From Castor canadensis (lineage: Eukaryota; Chordata; Mammalia; Rodentia; Castoridae), in contig NC_133393.1 of the NCBI RefSeq assembly GCF_047511655.1, positions 154,209,779-154,273,778 of the forward strand: a stretch of 64,000 bases of DNA, written 5' to 3'. Below are positions 11,308 through 22,099 of the stretch, piece after piece; position 1 is the stretch's first letter, and each line of letters starts with the position of its first letter. A model generated the notes under the pieces. That model saw only the letters and a program-made list of their open reading frames with translations, made no database searches and was not told the origin of the DNA. A program made the position numbers and the translations under genes.

Positions 11308-14166
11308 TAGGCCAAGACTTTGTAAAATTAATCACACGACCATGGGTAACTGGAAATATGAGTAATGTCCTCCTGGACTCTTATTTTCCAGGTTCCATGT
11401 GCATTAGCTTCTAAGCAAGCCCTCTGCCACTTGAGCCACACCTCCAGCCTACATTAGCATTTTAAATTGGAAAAACCTGTTTTGGGACTGTGATGATTTT
11501 TATTTTTTAAACAGGTGTCCTGCTTGAGGCTTCTCTTCAGTGGACTCAGGGCTTAGTTGATACTCAGGAGCCTGCCCAGCTGAGTGAAGGGGGCAGGGAC
11601 CCGTCAGAAGGCTAAAAGGAGGAGGAGGGATATGACTTACCCAAACCATAGAGCTGAGCAGCAGAACATTTTCACCCCAGCCCATGTGTGCCCAGACGCA
11701 GGCCAAGATGGCTGACTGTAGAGACAGTGCTGCAGCTATGATCCCTGCTTCTTTGCAGAGGCCCAGAATCCTCAGATGCCCCCAAAAAGCAGAGGCCGGA
11801 ACCCACAGACCTCAAAATAGGCCCAGGAACTGAAAGTGGCCCTGCTACCACTCCTAACGGTCACACTTCCTCCCTACTATACTGGCCTATAACAGCTCTA
11901 ACTGCCTTAGAGTTGGGAAACTGCTTGTGGACAAGAAACCTAGGGAGACTGTCCCCACTGACTGCATAAGCCATCTGGTCTTCAGAGTGTGGAAACAATC
12001 GTAATTCTATGTGCAGGTGCTGAGCAGACACTCTTCACGCTTGACAGTAACAGCAGCTGGGGCTGCGCCATCTCAGCTGGAGCTTGTGCTGAGCGGGTGC
12101 CTGCCCCAGCTCATTTACTACCTGCCACTTCTCTATGCAATTCCCAAGTCCCCAGGGAGTCTGTCTCTTCTTTACAGACAGGACACAGGAGCCCAAAGAC
12201 GGCAGGCAGTACCTGGCCAGGGCCCCATGGTCTTCCCTTCAGTCACATCTCACTGCATCTCCACCTCCCGTCTATACCATGCCCAGAAAATGGCAGAGGG
12301 CCACTGAGGGTGCACAGGGCTCATCTCACTTCAAAAGTTGGGCCTGGCACACGGAGGGCGCAGCACAGAGGCAGCGCTCACTGGGAGGCAGCCGCCCTCC
12401 TTCCTCTGGCCCTTCCATGAACCCTTTCCAGGTTGCCATCTTTCTCCGATAGGCCTCAGCTGGACTCTCAGCTCGGGCTCCCTCCTTTGTATCTCAGGGA
12501 GAGTCACATTCTTCTCTTAAGCTCAGCTTTCTCACCTGCAAAATGGGGTAATGGCAGAGACTCCCTCCACAGGAGCAGGACCAGAGGAAATGCAGGTATA
12601 GGGTGGCAGGTGTGGAGTGGCCAACCTATGGCCAGGGTGCAGAGTTCTCTGTGCTAACTTACCCCAGCTCTACTACAAAGCTTTCTGAGGCCAGCCAGGC
12701 CAGGCAGGGGACAAATATTCAACATTCAGAGACCCAAATCACTGCTCCAGTCAGGTGAGCCTCTGTTCATCCAGCCTCAGCCCTGCTCAAAGACCATACT
12801 CTCCACAAAGCCCACTCCTAAACAGCACTGGTGACTCCAGCTCCCTTCTTAGTGACCCCTCTGGTTGACTGGGTGCTCACAGCTCTACTAGGCCCTCCCT
12901 TGATCCGCCTTGGCCAGGCAGCATGTGCCCTGAACCAACTGGGCTATTGGCATCCTGAGGACAGAACCAGGTGGGCCTCAGCTCTGTGCAAAGCCCACCA
13001 GTGAAGATCTTGGACTCAGAAAGATTCTGCCTCTTTCTACCCTTGTGGCTGGGGGCACAAATACTGATCCCCCAAACCTGTGTTCCCCCGTCAGGACAAA
13101 GGGTGTAACAACACCTGCCTTACAGGCTTATTTCAAGGATGAGATGAGAAAACAAATATAGAACACTCACTTTGACCCGCAGCTCTCACACAGAGGGAAT
13201 CCTACAAAATGCCCAGGCACAATTGCCTCCAACAGCACTCAGACAAGGCAGGGCCCAAAGACAAGAAGCATGACGTAGGACCCACCCTCTCAGGACTCAC
13301 AGAGGGCCAAGAGAGGCATACTGCCCCCTTGAAAAGAAGCCTGTCAGGTCGGGGAGGCAGGAGGCTGCCTGCACAGTATGCTTGTGCTGACGTCAACAGC
13401 CCCAGAGAAGCCCCAATCCCTGGGAGAAGTGGCAAGCTTTGTCCACCTTTGGCTTCATTACTGCATCGCACACGTGGGCACTGAACTACCTGATTTGGCA
13501 AAGTTCAGAGATTCTACAGCCGTCCAGAAGCTACCTCAACTCAACCACAAGCAGTTTCCTGTAGAAGCAACATCAAAATCCTGCTTGGAGTGCCTAACAG
13601 TCACCTGTGCACCTGGCTTCTCTCCCCCAGAGACTGTGCCTTTCCACAAGGGTCAACCCCATCTACCACAGAGCACATGTTCAAAACATGCTTCTACTGC
13701 AGAAGCCGCCATAGACAAGATTCATGGTGCCTTTCATCACAAGAACCAAGCAGCGATCACTGCATGGGGAGGGCCAGTAGCTCTGACCCCCAGACACTGA
13801 GTCAGAGATGACAACAGCTTTCCACAGTCTCTCTTGATACTTCAAGACAAGCTCAGAAAAGAAAAGAAAAAAACAAGCTTAGAGGACACAATTCTGAGTA
13901 ACCTAAGCTTTAATTAACCACCATCACCAAAATCTGGAAGCTCTCAATCCATGGTAAGGTGGGCATAAAACATAATCCAAAGGTTGGGGGAATAGGAGAA
14001 ACAGACGAACTGTAATCCTGGCCCCACAGGCTGAGAGAGAGGCTTAATTGCTTACATGGGCAGACGTTAAGTGCTCTGGCAGGTATTCTTGGTTCCCATG
14101 TTCTGGGTGCTTGAGCCAACCATCAGGCCCTAACCCTACATTGGGAATAAATCCCCAAAACAAAAA

Positions 14167-14240
14167 GGCTGGGGGCATGGCTCAAGCTGTAGGCCACTCC
14201 CCTAGCATGCTCGGAGACCCAGTACCACAAAAAGAAAAAG
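14167..14240 (+). repeat. ID-type SINE, short
   Basis: GGCTGGGGGCATGGCTCAAG is followed by a shortened B-box region and an A-rich tail. Confidence 0.75.
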
Positions 14241-14284
14241 AGTGGGCCCATATAAGAAGACTCCACTCCCCTTGGCTGTTCACA

Positions 14285-14445
14285 GCCTTCCTTTGCTCAG
14301 AAATTCTATCATTTGTTCACTACATGTTTATTGGGCACCTGCTCTGTATGTGCCCCACATAGGGACTGAGGACACTCAGACTGGGCAGTGTTCTTAAGGA
14401 ACTCAATTACTAGCTAGAGGGACAGGCACACAATTCGTTACAATG
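14285..14445 (+). repeat. L2-like relic
   Basis: CATTTGTTCACTACATGTTTATTGGGCACCTGCTCTGTATGTGCC resembles the L2 3' end (target-like ATTTATTGAGCACC text). Called by eye. Confidence 0.45.
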
Positions 14446-14776
14446 CCAGAGTCCTCCCAATCACTTGGGATATACAGAAGAGGCAACAGAACAGAAGCAC
14501 GTGCCTAGGCATTGAGGGCGGATCCCACACAGCAATCACTGGAGCTGAGACTCAAAGGAAGACCTGCCGTGATTGAGGGGCAAATGAGTAGGGTCAGCTT
14601 TTGGTGCAGAGCAAACAGCAGCACAAACAAAAACCCAGTACATTAAAGCACTACAGAGGACTGAGTTTAGAAGCCAGGTAAGGAAGTCTGGAGGCTAGAA
14701 GAGGAGACAAGGAGGCACAGCAGTCCTGCTGGGGATGTGGAGGTGGAGGGAGACTCTGGAGCCAGACTTGCCAGGG

Positions 14777-14913
14777 GTCAATCAGCTGTGCCACTTATTC
14801 ATGGCTGTCCCTGGGCAAGGCTCTTCATTAGTAAGAGATTATATTCCTACCTGGCAAGGATTAACCTGACAGCACACACAAAGCACCTGGCACATTGCAA
14901 GTGCCCAGTAAAT
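14777..14913 (+). repeat. MIR relic
   Basis: The order 'TGTGCCACTTATT ... CTGGGCAAGGCTCTTCA ... AAGCACCTGGCACATTGC' is that of MIR. Confidence 0.5.
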
Positions 14914-15025
14914 AAAAGGGGCCATTATGCTACTATTGGGGGATGACCTGCGATCTCCTTGGAAGCAGGGACCAACAGGAGAGATGATGCTCAAAGGTCA
15001 AGGCCATCAGAAGACATGCAGGGAG

Positions 15026-15029
<4 letters not shown>

Positions 15030-15071
<42 letters not shown>
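15030..15071 (+). repeat. (TG)n microsatellite
   Basis: About 20 uninterrupted TG units. Open frames across it are repeat artefacts. Confidence 0.97.
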
Positions 15072-16269
15072 CACGAGCAAGCACTCGTGCACACACAGGG
15101 GACTGGAAAGGGGCTGCCTGGAGCTGCTGAGGGGCCTGCAGCAGATGGTCCCCCAGGCTCCTTCCAGTTCAGACATTCTGTGCCAAGAGACAGGTGGGCT
15201 TGTCAGGCTGGCACACGGTAGGTGCTTCAATGCATGTTTTCTGAGTCAATTAATGACCATCTTCCAATTTCTGCTCAAAACTGTTATCTGAACACCTTTT
15301 CAGACAAAACCACTGAGACCTATGCTCTGATCCATCCCCACTTCAGAAGCAGCCCCTGCTGCACCTGTGCCAGGAGGTGTGATTCTCTCTCCCCAGGCTG
15401 GGACCCACTCACACTGAGAAAGCCTGTGCTAAGCTTGCCTCCTTCAATAAAGAGGATTCAAAACCATTTCCTCTCCTCACCCAGCCTCCAGGGTGTGGTC
15501 TACAGAGAGACCCCAAGTGCCTGGGACTGCCATGTCCCTCTGCTGTGTGACTTCAGGGGAGATGAATTTCCTCTATGGGACTCAGTGTCCCCAAAGGTGA
15601 ATGAAGGGAGCACTGGTAAAATCTGGAAGGCTGTTGCACCCTCACAAATCCCCAGTCCAGACTGGGAGACGTGGTGGGGGCGGGGGGCTGACAACACAGA
15701 ATGAAGTCATTCCCTGCATGAAGAAGGGAGGGGTCTTTTCATGTAGAAAATGACAAAGAGAAACTACAGGGGAGGGTGCCCCTCCTACCTTGGGTCTGGG
15801 TTAATCCATCGTAATGGATTACCTCACACCCAGAGGTCTCCCAGCCAGGAGACCCCACCCACACCTGCAGTCCCAGGCCCTTTCAAACAATAAGAGCCCC
15901 CACCCCGCCCCACCCCCCAGATGTATGCCTAGGACCTCCTTAAACCAGAATCACACCCAGACAGGCAGCAAGCCCTTGCTCCCTGTACCAAGCAGGTGGG
16001 TTCAGGGGCCGAGGCCCAACAGGTCCCTGGCCAGTCGGTGCAGAAAGACAAAGGCTTCTGCAAGCAGCAGACACGGCCCTACACGTGAGCCGGGGCTGTG
16101 GCCAGGGCACACTCACAGGGAGGTCCACTGCCCTGTATGCTGGACTAAGGCTTCCCGAATCTCACGCCCACACTCCCTGCAGCAGCTCTGAGGACCTCAA
16201 GAGGTCTTCTTGGAGAAGGAAGGCGATTTGCAGAACCACGAAGAGGAAGGAGACGGGACAAGACATCCG

Positions 16270-16548
16270 GACAGGCAGAGGGAGACACCCAATGACCCAG
16301 GAAGCAGAGGGAGACGCCAAGACACAAGGTGCAGGCGCACCTTTTGTGGTCCCAAAAACAGAGACGGAGACACAGGGACACAGAGAAGACCCAAATACAG
16401 GGCCTTGGGGTGCCCGGAGGAAAGGCAGCGCACACAGGGAGACAGTGACAGCTGGACGCAGGGACAGATACACGGAGACAGACGCGCGGAGGTGGACACG
16501 CAGAGAGGCGGTGACAGACAGGCGGAGGTGGACACACGGACACGCAGG
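16270..16548 (+). repeat. Degenerate purine-rich tandem repeat next to the exon 1 donor
   Basis: GGAGACACA, GGGACACAGAGA, GGAGACAGAC and GAGGTGGACACACGG variants recur through the block and stop about 20 bp before the KIAA0930 exon 1 splice donor. No exact period holds. Frames on both strands stay open through it, so the long antisense-looking frames are not evidence of a gene. Confidence 0.6.
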
Positions 16549-17240
16549 CCCCCGCCGGCCACTCACTCACCGAGGCCGCAGACCTCGCGGCGCAGGCTGA
16601 GGCGGCCGCGCTCCTCGGCTATGGCGCGCAGCATGTGCTGCAGCGAGCGCTCCTCGGCCTCGGCGCTGCCCGCTGGCTCCGGGGACACGGTGGCGGCGGG
16701 GGGGAGGGCGGGCGGCCCGGCCCGGAGCCCCGCGGGCGCGGACGCCGAGGCACAGGCCCGGCCCGGCGGCCGCGCGGAGGCCATGCCGGGCCCCGGCTCA
16801 TCGCCCGCGCCGCGCCCGCGGGGGCCCCCGGCGCACCCCGCCGCTTCGGTCCCGACGCCGCCCGCCGCGAGCAGCAGTGAAGCCACAATCCGCCTTTGTG
16901 AGCGTCGCCGTCGCCGTCGCCGCCTCCCGCAGAGCTCAGCTGAGAGCGCACCTCCGCGCCGCCGTCTGCGCGCTCCGGCCACCGCCCAGGCCCCGCCCAC
17001 GGCCCTGCGAGTCCCATCCTGTGTACCGGTCCTGCCCCATAACCCCGCCCTTGCCCCGCCTCCCACATGAAGTACCACGCCCACAACCCCAAAGCCCCGC
17101 CCTTGTCTGCTAGGCTCCGCCTCCGGGCCGCCCCAACCCGCCCAGACACTCCAGTCCCAGTTCCGCGGCGCTGGCCCGGTCTCCTCCCCAATGACCCGCC
17201 CTAGCCACGCCCACTTTCCTCTGGCGAGTCTCGGCCGAAC
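16430..17240. promoter_or_regulatory. KIAA0930: CpG island promoter of KIAA0930
   Basis: CpG is frequent here and rare outside. The upstream side (16960-17220) has many GC-box-like (CCCCGCCC) and CACGCCC motifs and no TATA box. Position over the first coding exon makes it the likely promoter for minus-strand transcription; no second gene start was seen on the plus strand. Confidence 0.85.
16571..16634 (-). CDS. KIAA0930: KIAA0930, first coding exon
   Basis: The exon encodes 21 residues, MLRAIAEERG then RLSLRREVCGL, plus one base of a Gly codon, and ends at a GTGAGTGAGT donor (16570 downward). This matches the start of the conserved vertebrate protein KIAA0930, which carries the uncharacterised DUF2045 domain and whose molecular function is not known to me. 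The remaining exons lie left of the window. I chose the ATG at 16634-16632 because the family starts there. The frame stays open upstream to another ATG at 16784-16782, giving a possible 50-residue Ala/Pro-rich extension. UPK3A lies about 44 kb away in divergent orientation, as in human. Confidence 0.9.
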
Positions 17241-17271
17241 TAGGATGGCCACCCTGGCTTCTCCGCTCAAA

Positions 17272-17283
17272 CCACTAGGGGGA
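17272..17283 (+). promoter_or_regulatory. CTCF-like core motif (CCACTAGGGGGA)
   Basis: The 12-mer fits the CTCF core CCACNAGGGGGC except at the last base. It lies just upstream of the KIAA0930 CpG island. Only a motif match. Confidence 0.35.
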
Positions 17284-17629
17284 TCCTTCTCCACACCCCA
17301 GACCTGTTGGTGGTCTCCTGGCCTCTCTGTGCCCTCCCCGCCATACCCACCATCTCTAGGATCTACTCCCAAGGTTCTGAACGCCTCCTCCAGCAGGATC
17401 GCACTTCCGAGCCCCTCCTTACCCCTCCCCCCAGCCACCCCTGCAATTTTGCACTTTGTCACTGTGTTACCTCCTCCTCCACCAAGCAGACTTGGCTGAC
17501 TTCTTTCTGTAAACTTATTCCTGGGTTCTGATTCAAATTTGATTCACTGAACTGGCAAGAGGTCACCTTCCTCCAAAAGGAGGTCTCCCGTAGGACTCAG
17601 AGACAAAGCCCTCCAGTCCCCACTCACTG

Positions 17630-17720
17630 CACCCAGCCCAGTGCAGATTGAGGAGCCTTAGTTTCCTCCTCTGTGCAATGGTGACCTCTCCCTGTCTTAC
17701 CTGCCCCAGTGTTGACTAGG
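17630..17720 (+). repeat. MIR-like relic
   Basis: CCTTAGTTTCCTCCTCTGTGCAATGGTGAC resembles the reverse MIR core. Confidence 0.4.
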
Positions 17721-17739
17721 TATGAGGAGGCCAGGTGTG

Positions 17740-17751
17740 GATGACGTCATC
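17740..17751. promoter_or_regulatory. Palindromic CRE (GATGACGTCATC)
   Basis: A perfect 12-bp palindrome contains the full CRE octamer TGACGTCA (17742-17749). It lies about 1.1 kb upstream of the KIAA0930 start codon. CREB/ATF binding is inferred from the motif only. Confidence 0.45.
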
Positions 17752-18094
17752 TGGGCATGTGATGCTGATGAAGGCCAAGGTCCAGCTCAGCATTCATCAT
17801 TGTGCTAAGAGAGGAAGACCCAGCAGAGCAGCAGCCAGAGGCCTTCCCCAGAACTCACCCTCGTGTCCCGTGTCCCAGATCAAGTGGAGGAAGCGATGAA
17901 GGGATTGGTGCTACTGGTCCTCATCCGCTAAATCATCAGTGTCACCCCTGCAGTTGAAAAGGAGATTTGTGCAGGAAGGAAAGCCTCCACTCAACCTTGC
18001 TGGCTTAGATGTGTAGCCCGAGGGAGGGTCGGCATCCTGATTCACCAAGTTGAAGTACAAACTTCATGGACAGGAGTGAATAAAGCAGGAGAGT
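17752..18094. other. Intergenic, nothing recognised
   Basis: No repeat family, open frame or splice context that I can support. Confidence 0.5.
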
Positions 18095-18095
18095 T

Positions 18096-18316
18096 GCTGG
18101 GTGCTGGTGGCCACGCCTGTAATCATAGCTACTCAGAAGTACTCAGAAGGCAGAGATCAGGAGGATCATGGTTTGAGGCCAGCCTGGGGAAATACTGAAG
18201 AAGACCTATCTCAAAAATACCTAACATGAAAAAGAGCTGGTGGAGTGGCTCAAGTGATAGAGCACCTGCTTAGCAAGCACAAAGCCCTGAGTTCAAACCC
18301 CAGTACCGCCAAAAAC
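18096..18316 (+). repeat. B1+ID dimeric SINE
   Basis: Left monomer ACGCCTGTAATCATAGCTAC ... GAGGCCAGCCTGGGG; right monomer GAGCTGGTGGAGTGGCTCAA ... GAGTTCAAACCCCAGTACCG. It is a nearly full-length example of the main SINE of this window. Confidence 0.92.
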
Positions 18317-18892
18317 ATAGCAAAGAGTAGAGCTTGGGAGGGGTCCCAAAAGAGAGTGCAAGAGAAGTGACACATGCTAATTAGGTGTGCAGAAAGCAGT
18401 GTTTCTATTGGCTGTGCCTGCAACATTCTGATTGGACATACCCAAGTCCTCACAGTGTCCTCATTCTGGTCCATCCTGCTTTTTTTTTCTTTCCACCCTT
18501 TAAAGTCACAGGGAGCTCATAATGAAGGTTTCCAGGGGAACTTCTGTCCTAGCTATACCGTCTAATTTCAGGTAACTGCCTAACCTACTTGCTAGCAGTC
18601 ACAGTGGCCATCAGGCTCTGTCCCCATTCCTCACCTGTGTCCAGAGTACTTGCCTCCTCCTTTCCTTTGGGTCCCAGTATCCTTTCTCAAAGAATTCTCC
18701 CTGACCACCTTACCTGAAACACCACCTTCCCTCCTTTCCATCTCTGTACAGAGAAAGACCTCCTGCTGAGGTCACATCACACAGCTGCATGTTCTGCTTA
18801 CCATCCAACTTCCCCACCCAGGAAGCTCTGTTTTCTGCACAGTTGTATTCCTAGGAACATGGATGCTGCCAGGCACATAGTAGACCCCTGCT

Positions 18893-19167
18893 GCAGCCTG
18901 AAATTCCTATGTATTTGGAGATGGAGCCTATAGGGTTAATGAAATCATAAGGTAGGACTCTGATCCAACAGGACTGGTGTACTCCTAGGAAGAGGAAGAG
19001 ACTCCACCCCCAGCCATGTGGTGGTCTGCAAGCCAGAAGGCCTCACCAGAAACCAAATCAGACAGCACCTTGATCTCGACATCCCAACCTCTGTAATGGT
19101 GAGGAAGCAAATGTCTGCTTAAGTCACCAGCCCGTGGTATTTTGCTATGGCATGGGAACCGACTAAG
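18893..19167 (+). repeat. MLT1-like MaLR LTR
   Basis: Landmarks in order: GGAGATGGAGCC, AATGAAATCATAAGG, CAACAGGACTGGTGT, AGACAGCACCTTGATCTCG, CTGTAATGGTGAGGAAGC and GTGGTATTTTGCTATGGCA. They match the MLT1 LTR layout. Confidence 0.65.
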
Positions 19168-20160
19168 AAGTCACTGTGCGTTCTACAGAAGGTCTTCTGC
19201 ACAACTGTGTTCCAAGTGCCTAGGATGTTAGCTGCCCGAAAGATGGATGTGGGCTGAATGAAGGAAGAGTGGAGGAAAGAGGCCTGTCTCCTTGGGAGAA
19301 AGGCAGGACATGGAACGGCCCTGGAACAGGAACTGGTGCCCTGGATCCTGCTTTAGGCCTTGCCTGGAGCTTTGAGCCACTATGCTCTGCCCTTCTTGGG
19401 GCAGGGCCTGAGTCCGACTCTCTCTGTGTTCCCAGCAGTAGCCACAGACGGGCTCTGTAAGAAGGTGTGCACTGAGGAAATTAATGATGACTGGCCTTTC
19501 TCCTCGGGGCTGCATCTCCATCTGTAACTGAGGACAGTGCCTGAGGGTTAAGGCCTCCAGTTGTGAGTCTGGAGAGCTGGGGTTTGAGCTGGTGGGAACG
19601 AGAAGTGGTGGAAATGGCCATTCAGAGAGAACGCACAGGGGGTCAGAGGCTGGCAGGTCCAATGGTGGTATCCCTCTGTGTTTCCCCAAGTCCACATCGC
19701 CTGCCTGTTCCCACTGACATGCCTTTGCACTTGAAATCTAAATCATCTTCCCTCCCCACCTCCCCGGGAAGCCTTCTGAAGAGGCTTGGCCACTTCTCAG
19801 CCCCCTGCACACCGCACGTGGTTGCTTTCCTAGATTCTGTGCATTGATAAATTCATCCCATTTTCCTCGGCATCCAGCCAAGGACAGGTGCCAGAAAGTA
19901 TTTGTTGAATGAATAAGTGAACATCACTTGGGCTCTCTGCAGGTTTGTAATACTTCAGGCACTGTCCACACAGGGAGTTTTCTAATGTCAGCAAATGTAA
20001 AGTGATCTTTAAAATGGAAGAGGGCGGGCTAGGGCTTCCAGGCTGGCAGCACTGTCTTGATCTAGGCACTGATTACATGGGTGTGATCACTTCATGAAAA
20101 TCAAGTTTTAACTTGGAGATGTATGCACTCTTCTGTGCACAAAAAGAACATAAAATAGAA

Positions 20161-20399
20161 TCAGGATGAACACAGTGGCTCAACCCTGTAGTCCTAGCTA
20201 CTCGGGAGACAGAGATCAGGAGGATCTCAGTTCAAAGCCAGCCTGATCAAAAAGTTCAAGGGACCCTGCATCTCAACCAATAAAAGCTTGGCATGGCACT
20301 GCATTCCTGTCATCCCAGCTACTCAGGAAGCATAATTAGGAGGATCATAGTTTCAGATGGCTTGGGCATAAAGTGAGACCCTATCTCAAAAATAAACAA
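20161..20399 (+). repeat. Two B1-type monomers in tandem
   Basis: Two left-monomer copies (GTAGTCCTAGCTACTCGGGA and GTCATCCCAGCTACTCAGGA) follow each other, each ending in a TCTCAA tail. They head a run of four SINE units to 20803. Confidence 0.8.
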
Positions 20400-20401
20400 A
20401 G

Positions 20402-20604
20402 CAGCTGGGCACTGGTGGCTCATGCCTATAATCCTAGCTGCTCAGGAAGCAGAGATCAGGAGGATTGCAGTTTGAAGCCAGCCAGGGCAAAACAGTTCAT
20501 GAGACCCTGTCTTGAAAAAACCCTTCACAAAAATAGGGCTGGTGGAGTGGCTCAAGACGAAGGCCCTGAGTTCAAGCCCCAGTACCAAAATAATAATAAT
20601 AACC
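20402..20604 (+). repeat. B1+ID dimeric SINE
   Basis: Left monomer from GCACTGGTGGCTCATGCC; right monomer is shortened and ends in AAAATAATAATAATAAC. Confidence 0.9.
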
Positions 20605-20606
20605 AA

Positions 20607-20803
20607 AGCAGCTGGGCACTGGTGGCTCATGCCTGTAATCCTAGCTACTCAGGAGACAGAGATCAGGAGGATCATGGTTCAAAGCCAACCCTGGGCAAAT
20701 AGTTCAAGAGACCCTATCTCAAAAAACTCAATACAAAACAGGGCTGGTGGAATGGTTTAAGTGGTAGAGCGCCTGAGTTCAAGTCCCAGTACTGCCAAAA
20801 GAA
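20607..20803 (+). repeat. B1+ID dimeric SINE
   Basis: It begins with the same AAAGCAGCTGGGCACTGGTG text as the preceding copy, so the pair are close relatives or a tandem copy. The right monomer lacks the central part. Confidence 0.9.
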
Positions 20804-20845
20804 AGATGTGAAATGCGTTTTTACAGTGTCAAGCAAGAAATATGT

Positions 20846-20928
20846 GGGCTGGGCATAGAGCTCAGTGGTAGAGCACATGCACAAAGCCCTGGGTTTCATC
20901 CTCAGCACCTAAACAAAGAAAAAGAATT
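20846..20928 (+). repeat. ID SINE
   Basis: GGGCATAGAGCTCAGTGGTA, GAGCACATGC and CCTCAGCACC identify it. Confidence 0.85.
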
Positions 20929-20939
20929 ATGGGAGGCCA

Positions 20940-21046
20940 TGGTTTTGTTCATTTGTTTCGATGGTCCTGGGGTTTGGACTCAGGGCCTCCTTCTTGAGCC
21001 ATGCCTCCAGCCCTATCTGGGTGTTTTTGTTTTTGTTTTTGTTTCT
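20940..21046 (-). repeat. ID-type SINE with (TTTTTG)n tail
   Basis: GGTCCTGGGGTTTGGACTCA and TTGAGCCATGCCTCCAGCCC are in reverse orientation. Confidence 0.75.
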
Positions 21047-21094
21047 TAATGTAGTGATTTTATTATTGTTTTTACTTTTCAACCAGAGAAGTTT

Positions 21095-21330
21095 TTATTG
21101 CTGTCTGCACTGGTCTGTCCTGCAAGGTTCCGCTGTTCCTTACGGGAAGTTTCTGTCCCTTGTCATGAAGATGTTATCGACCATTCCTGTCCTTCCTTGA
21201 TTCCAAGGTGGCTGCAGGAGGGAATGGCTCAGAGCAGAGGACAACAGGTGCAAAATGGAGATGGAGATGCCAGACGTTTCTCCTGCTTGTTAATTCATGG
21301 GCCCAAGTGAGGAGTCAGTGCTGCTCAGCA
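21095..21330. repeat. Unidentified repeat, copy 1
   Basis: It shares ordered blocks with 24879-25055: AGATGTTATCGACCATTCCTG against AGATGTCATCGGTCAGTCCTG, and GGGCCCAAGTGAG against GGGCCCAAGTAAA. The two are diverged members of one family, perhaps an LTR; the family is not named. Confidence 0.45.
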
Positions 21331-21760
21331 CAGCACTTTAAGTGCCTCTTACAAGATTCATTATTATATAGCATTTAAGAACATTAAAACTGTCTTAAGA
21401 TTTCAAATTTGAGAAATCTGACAAGTTTAAAAAAGTGCATTAAATTAGTGACAATTTTAAATGTGTGCATATTTTATAATCAGAATCTATTTAACATGAA
21501 TATGAGCTTTTCTCACTGCTATCCACTTCCCAAAGTACAGAGGAGGCCATTGTTGTAGACTAAGCTCCTGCAGTCACCCCATCCAGACTAAAAAACAAAA
21601 TGAAATTGTTCGTACTAAAGTTCTGTATCACCAAACCAAAACTAAGTTATCTGACCTGAGAAACCCTGGAGAGAGAGAACACCCAAATTTCTGCTGGCAT
21701 GACATCGAGGTGTGTCTGCTTTAACCCTCACACATTAAAAAATAAATAAATGAAATAACC
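21331..21760. other. AT-rich intergenic, nothing recognised
   Basis: AT-rich text to about 21500, then unremarkable sequence with no supported frame. Confidence 0.5.
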
Positions 21761-21761
21761 C

Positions 21762-21893
21762 AGAGCTGGTGTAGTTCATGCCTATAATCCCAGCACTTGG
21801 GAGGCTGAGGCAGGAGGATTTGAGTTCAAGGCCAGCCTGGGCTACCTAGTGAGACTCATCCTGCCGAAATAATAAAATAACAAAATAACCTGA
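21762..21893 (+). repeat. B1-type SINE
   Basis: CATGCCTATAATCCCAGCAC, GGCTGAGGCAGGAGGATTTG and GGCCAGCCTGGGCTACC are close to the B1 consensus. Confidence 0.88.
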
Positions 21894-22099
21894 AGTAACC
21901 TTATGCTAACCCATCAGTTATTTTTCTATTATTTGGTTTCTTCATCCCCACCTCATAAAACCCACTGTTCAGGTGTAGCTGGTAGAAGCCCTAGTCTGTT
22001 TCCTTTTTGGAGGCTGTCCCAGTCATGAATCGCAAGTAAACGCCAATTAGATCAATAACTAAACTTGTTGTGATTTTGCTTTTTTACAAGAGTGCACTC

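Larger units (their letters stand above)
1..16570 (-). other. KIAA0930: KIAA0930 intron 1 (3' part beyond window)
   Basis: This is intronic because the only recognised KIAA0930 coding exon ends at 16571 on the minus strand with a GTGAGT donor, and no later exon was found to its left. The open frames here are short, lack splice context and show no recognisable protein, so I annotate no coding sequence. The content is SINEs, MIR/L2-like relics, an LTR fragment, two dinucleotide repeats and a minisatellite, listed separately. The stretches 2445-7660, 11460-14160 and 15230-16190 hold nothing else I can name. Human miR-1249 lies in this gene, but no matching hairpin was seen here. Confidence 0.8.

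Noticed and set aside
14991-15230. Frames with poly Cys-Val or poly His-Thr
   Set aside because: They are translations of the (TG)n run.
16210-17070. 286-codon plus-strand open frame across the KIAA0930 CpG island
   Set aside because: It is antisense to the recognised exon and runs through purine repeats and GC-rich sequence with few stops. The protein is low-complexity Arg/Pro/Ala.
16619-17462. Long minus-strand frames (190 and 299 codons) upstream of KIAA0930 exon 1
   Set aside because: GC-rich 5' flank has few stops. Only the last 21 codons match the family; the extension to 16784 is kept as a finding, the rest is not supported.
20846-20930. tRNA gene (box A/box B-like text)
   Set aside because: The element is an ID SINE with an A-rich tail and no foldable full tRNA; the same holds for the other ID copies.
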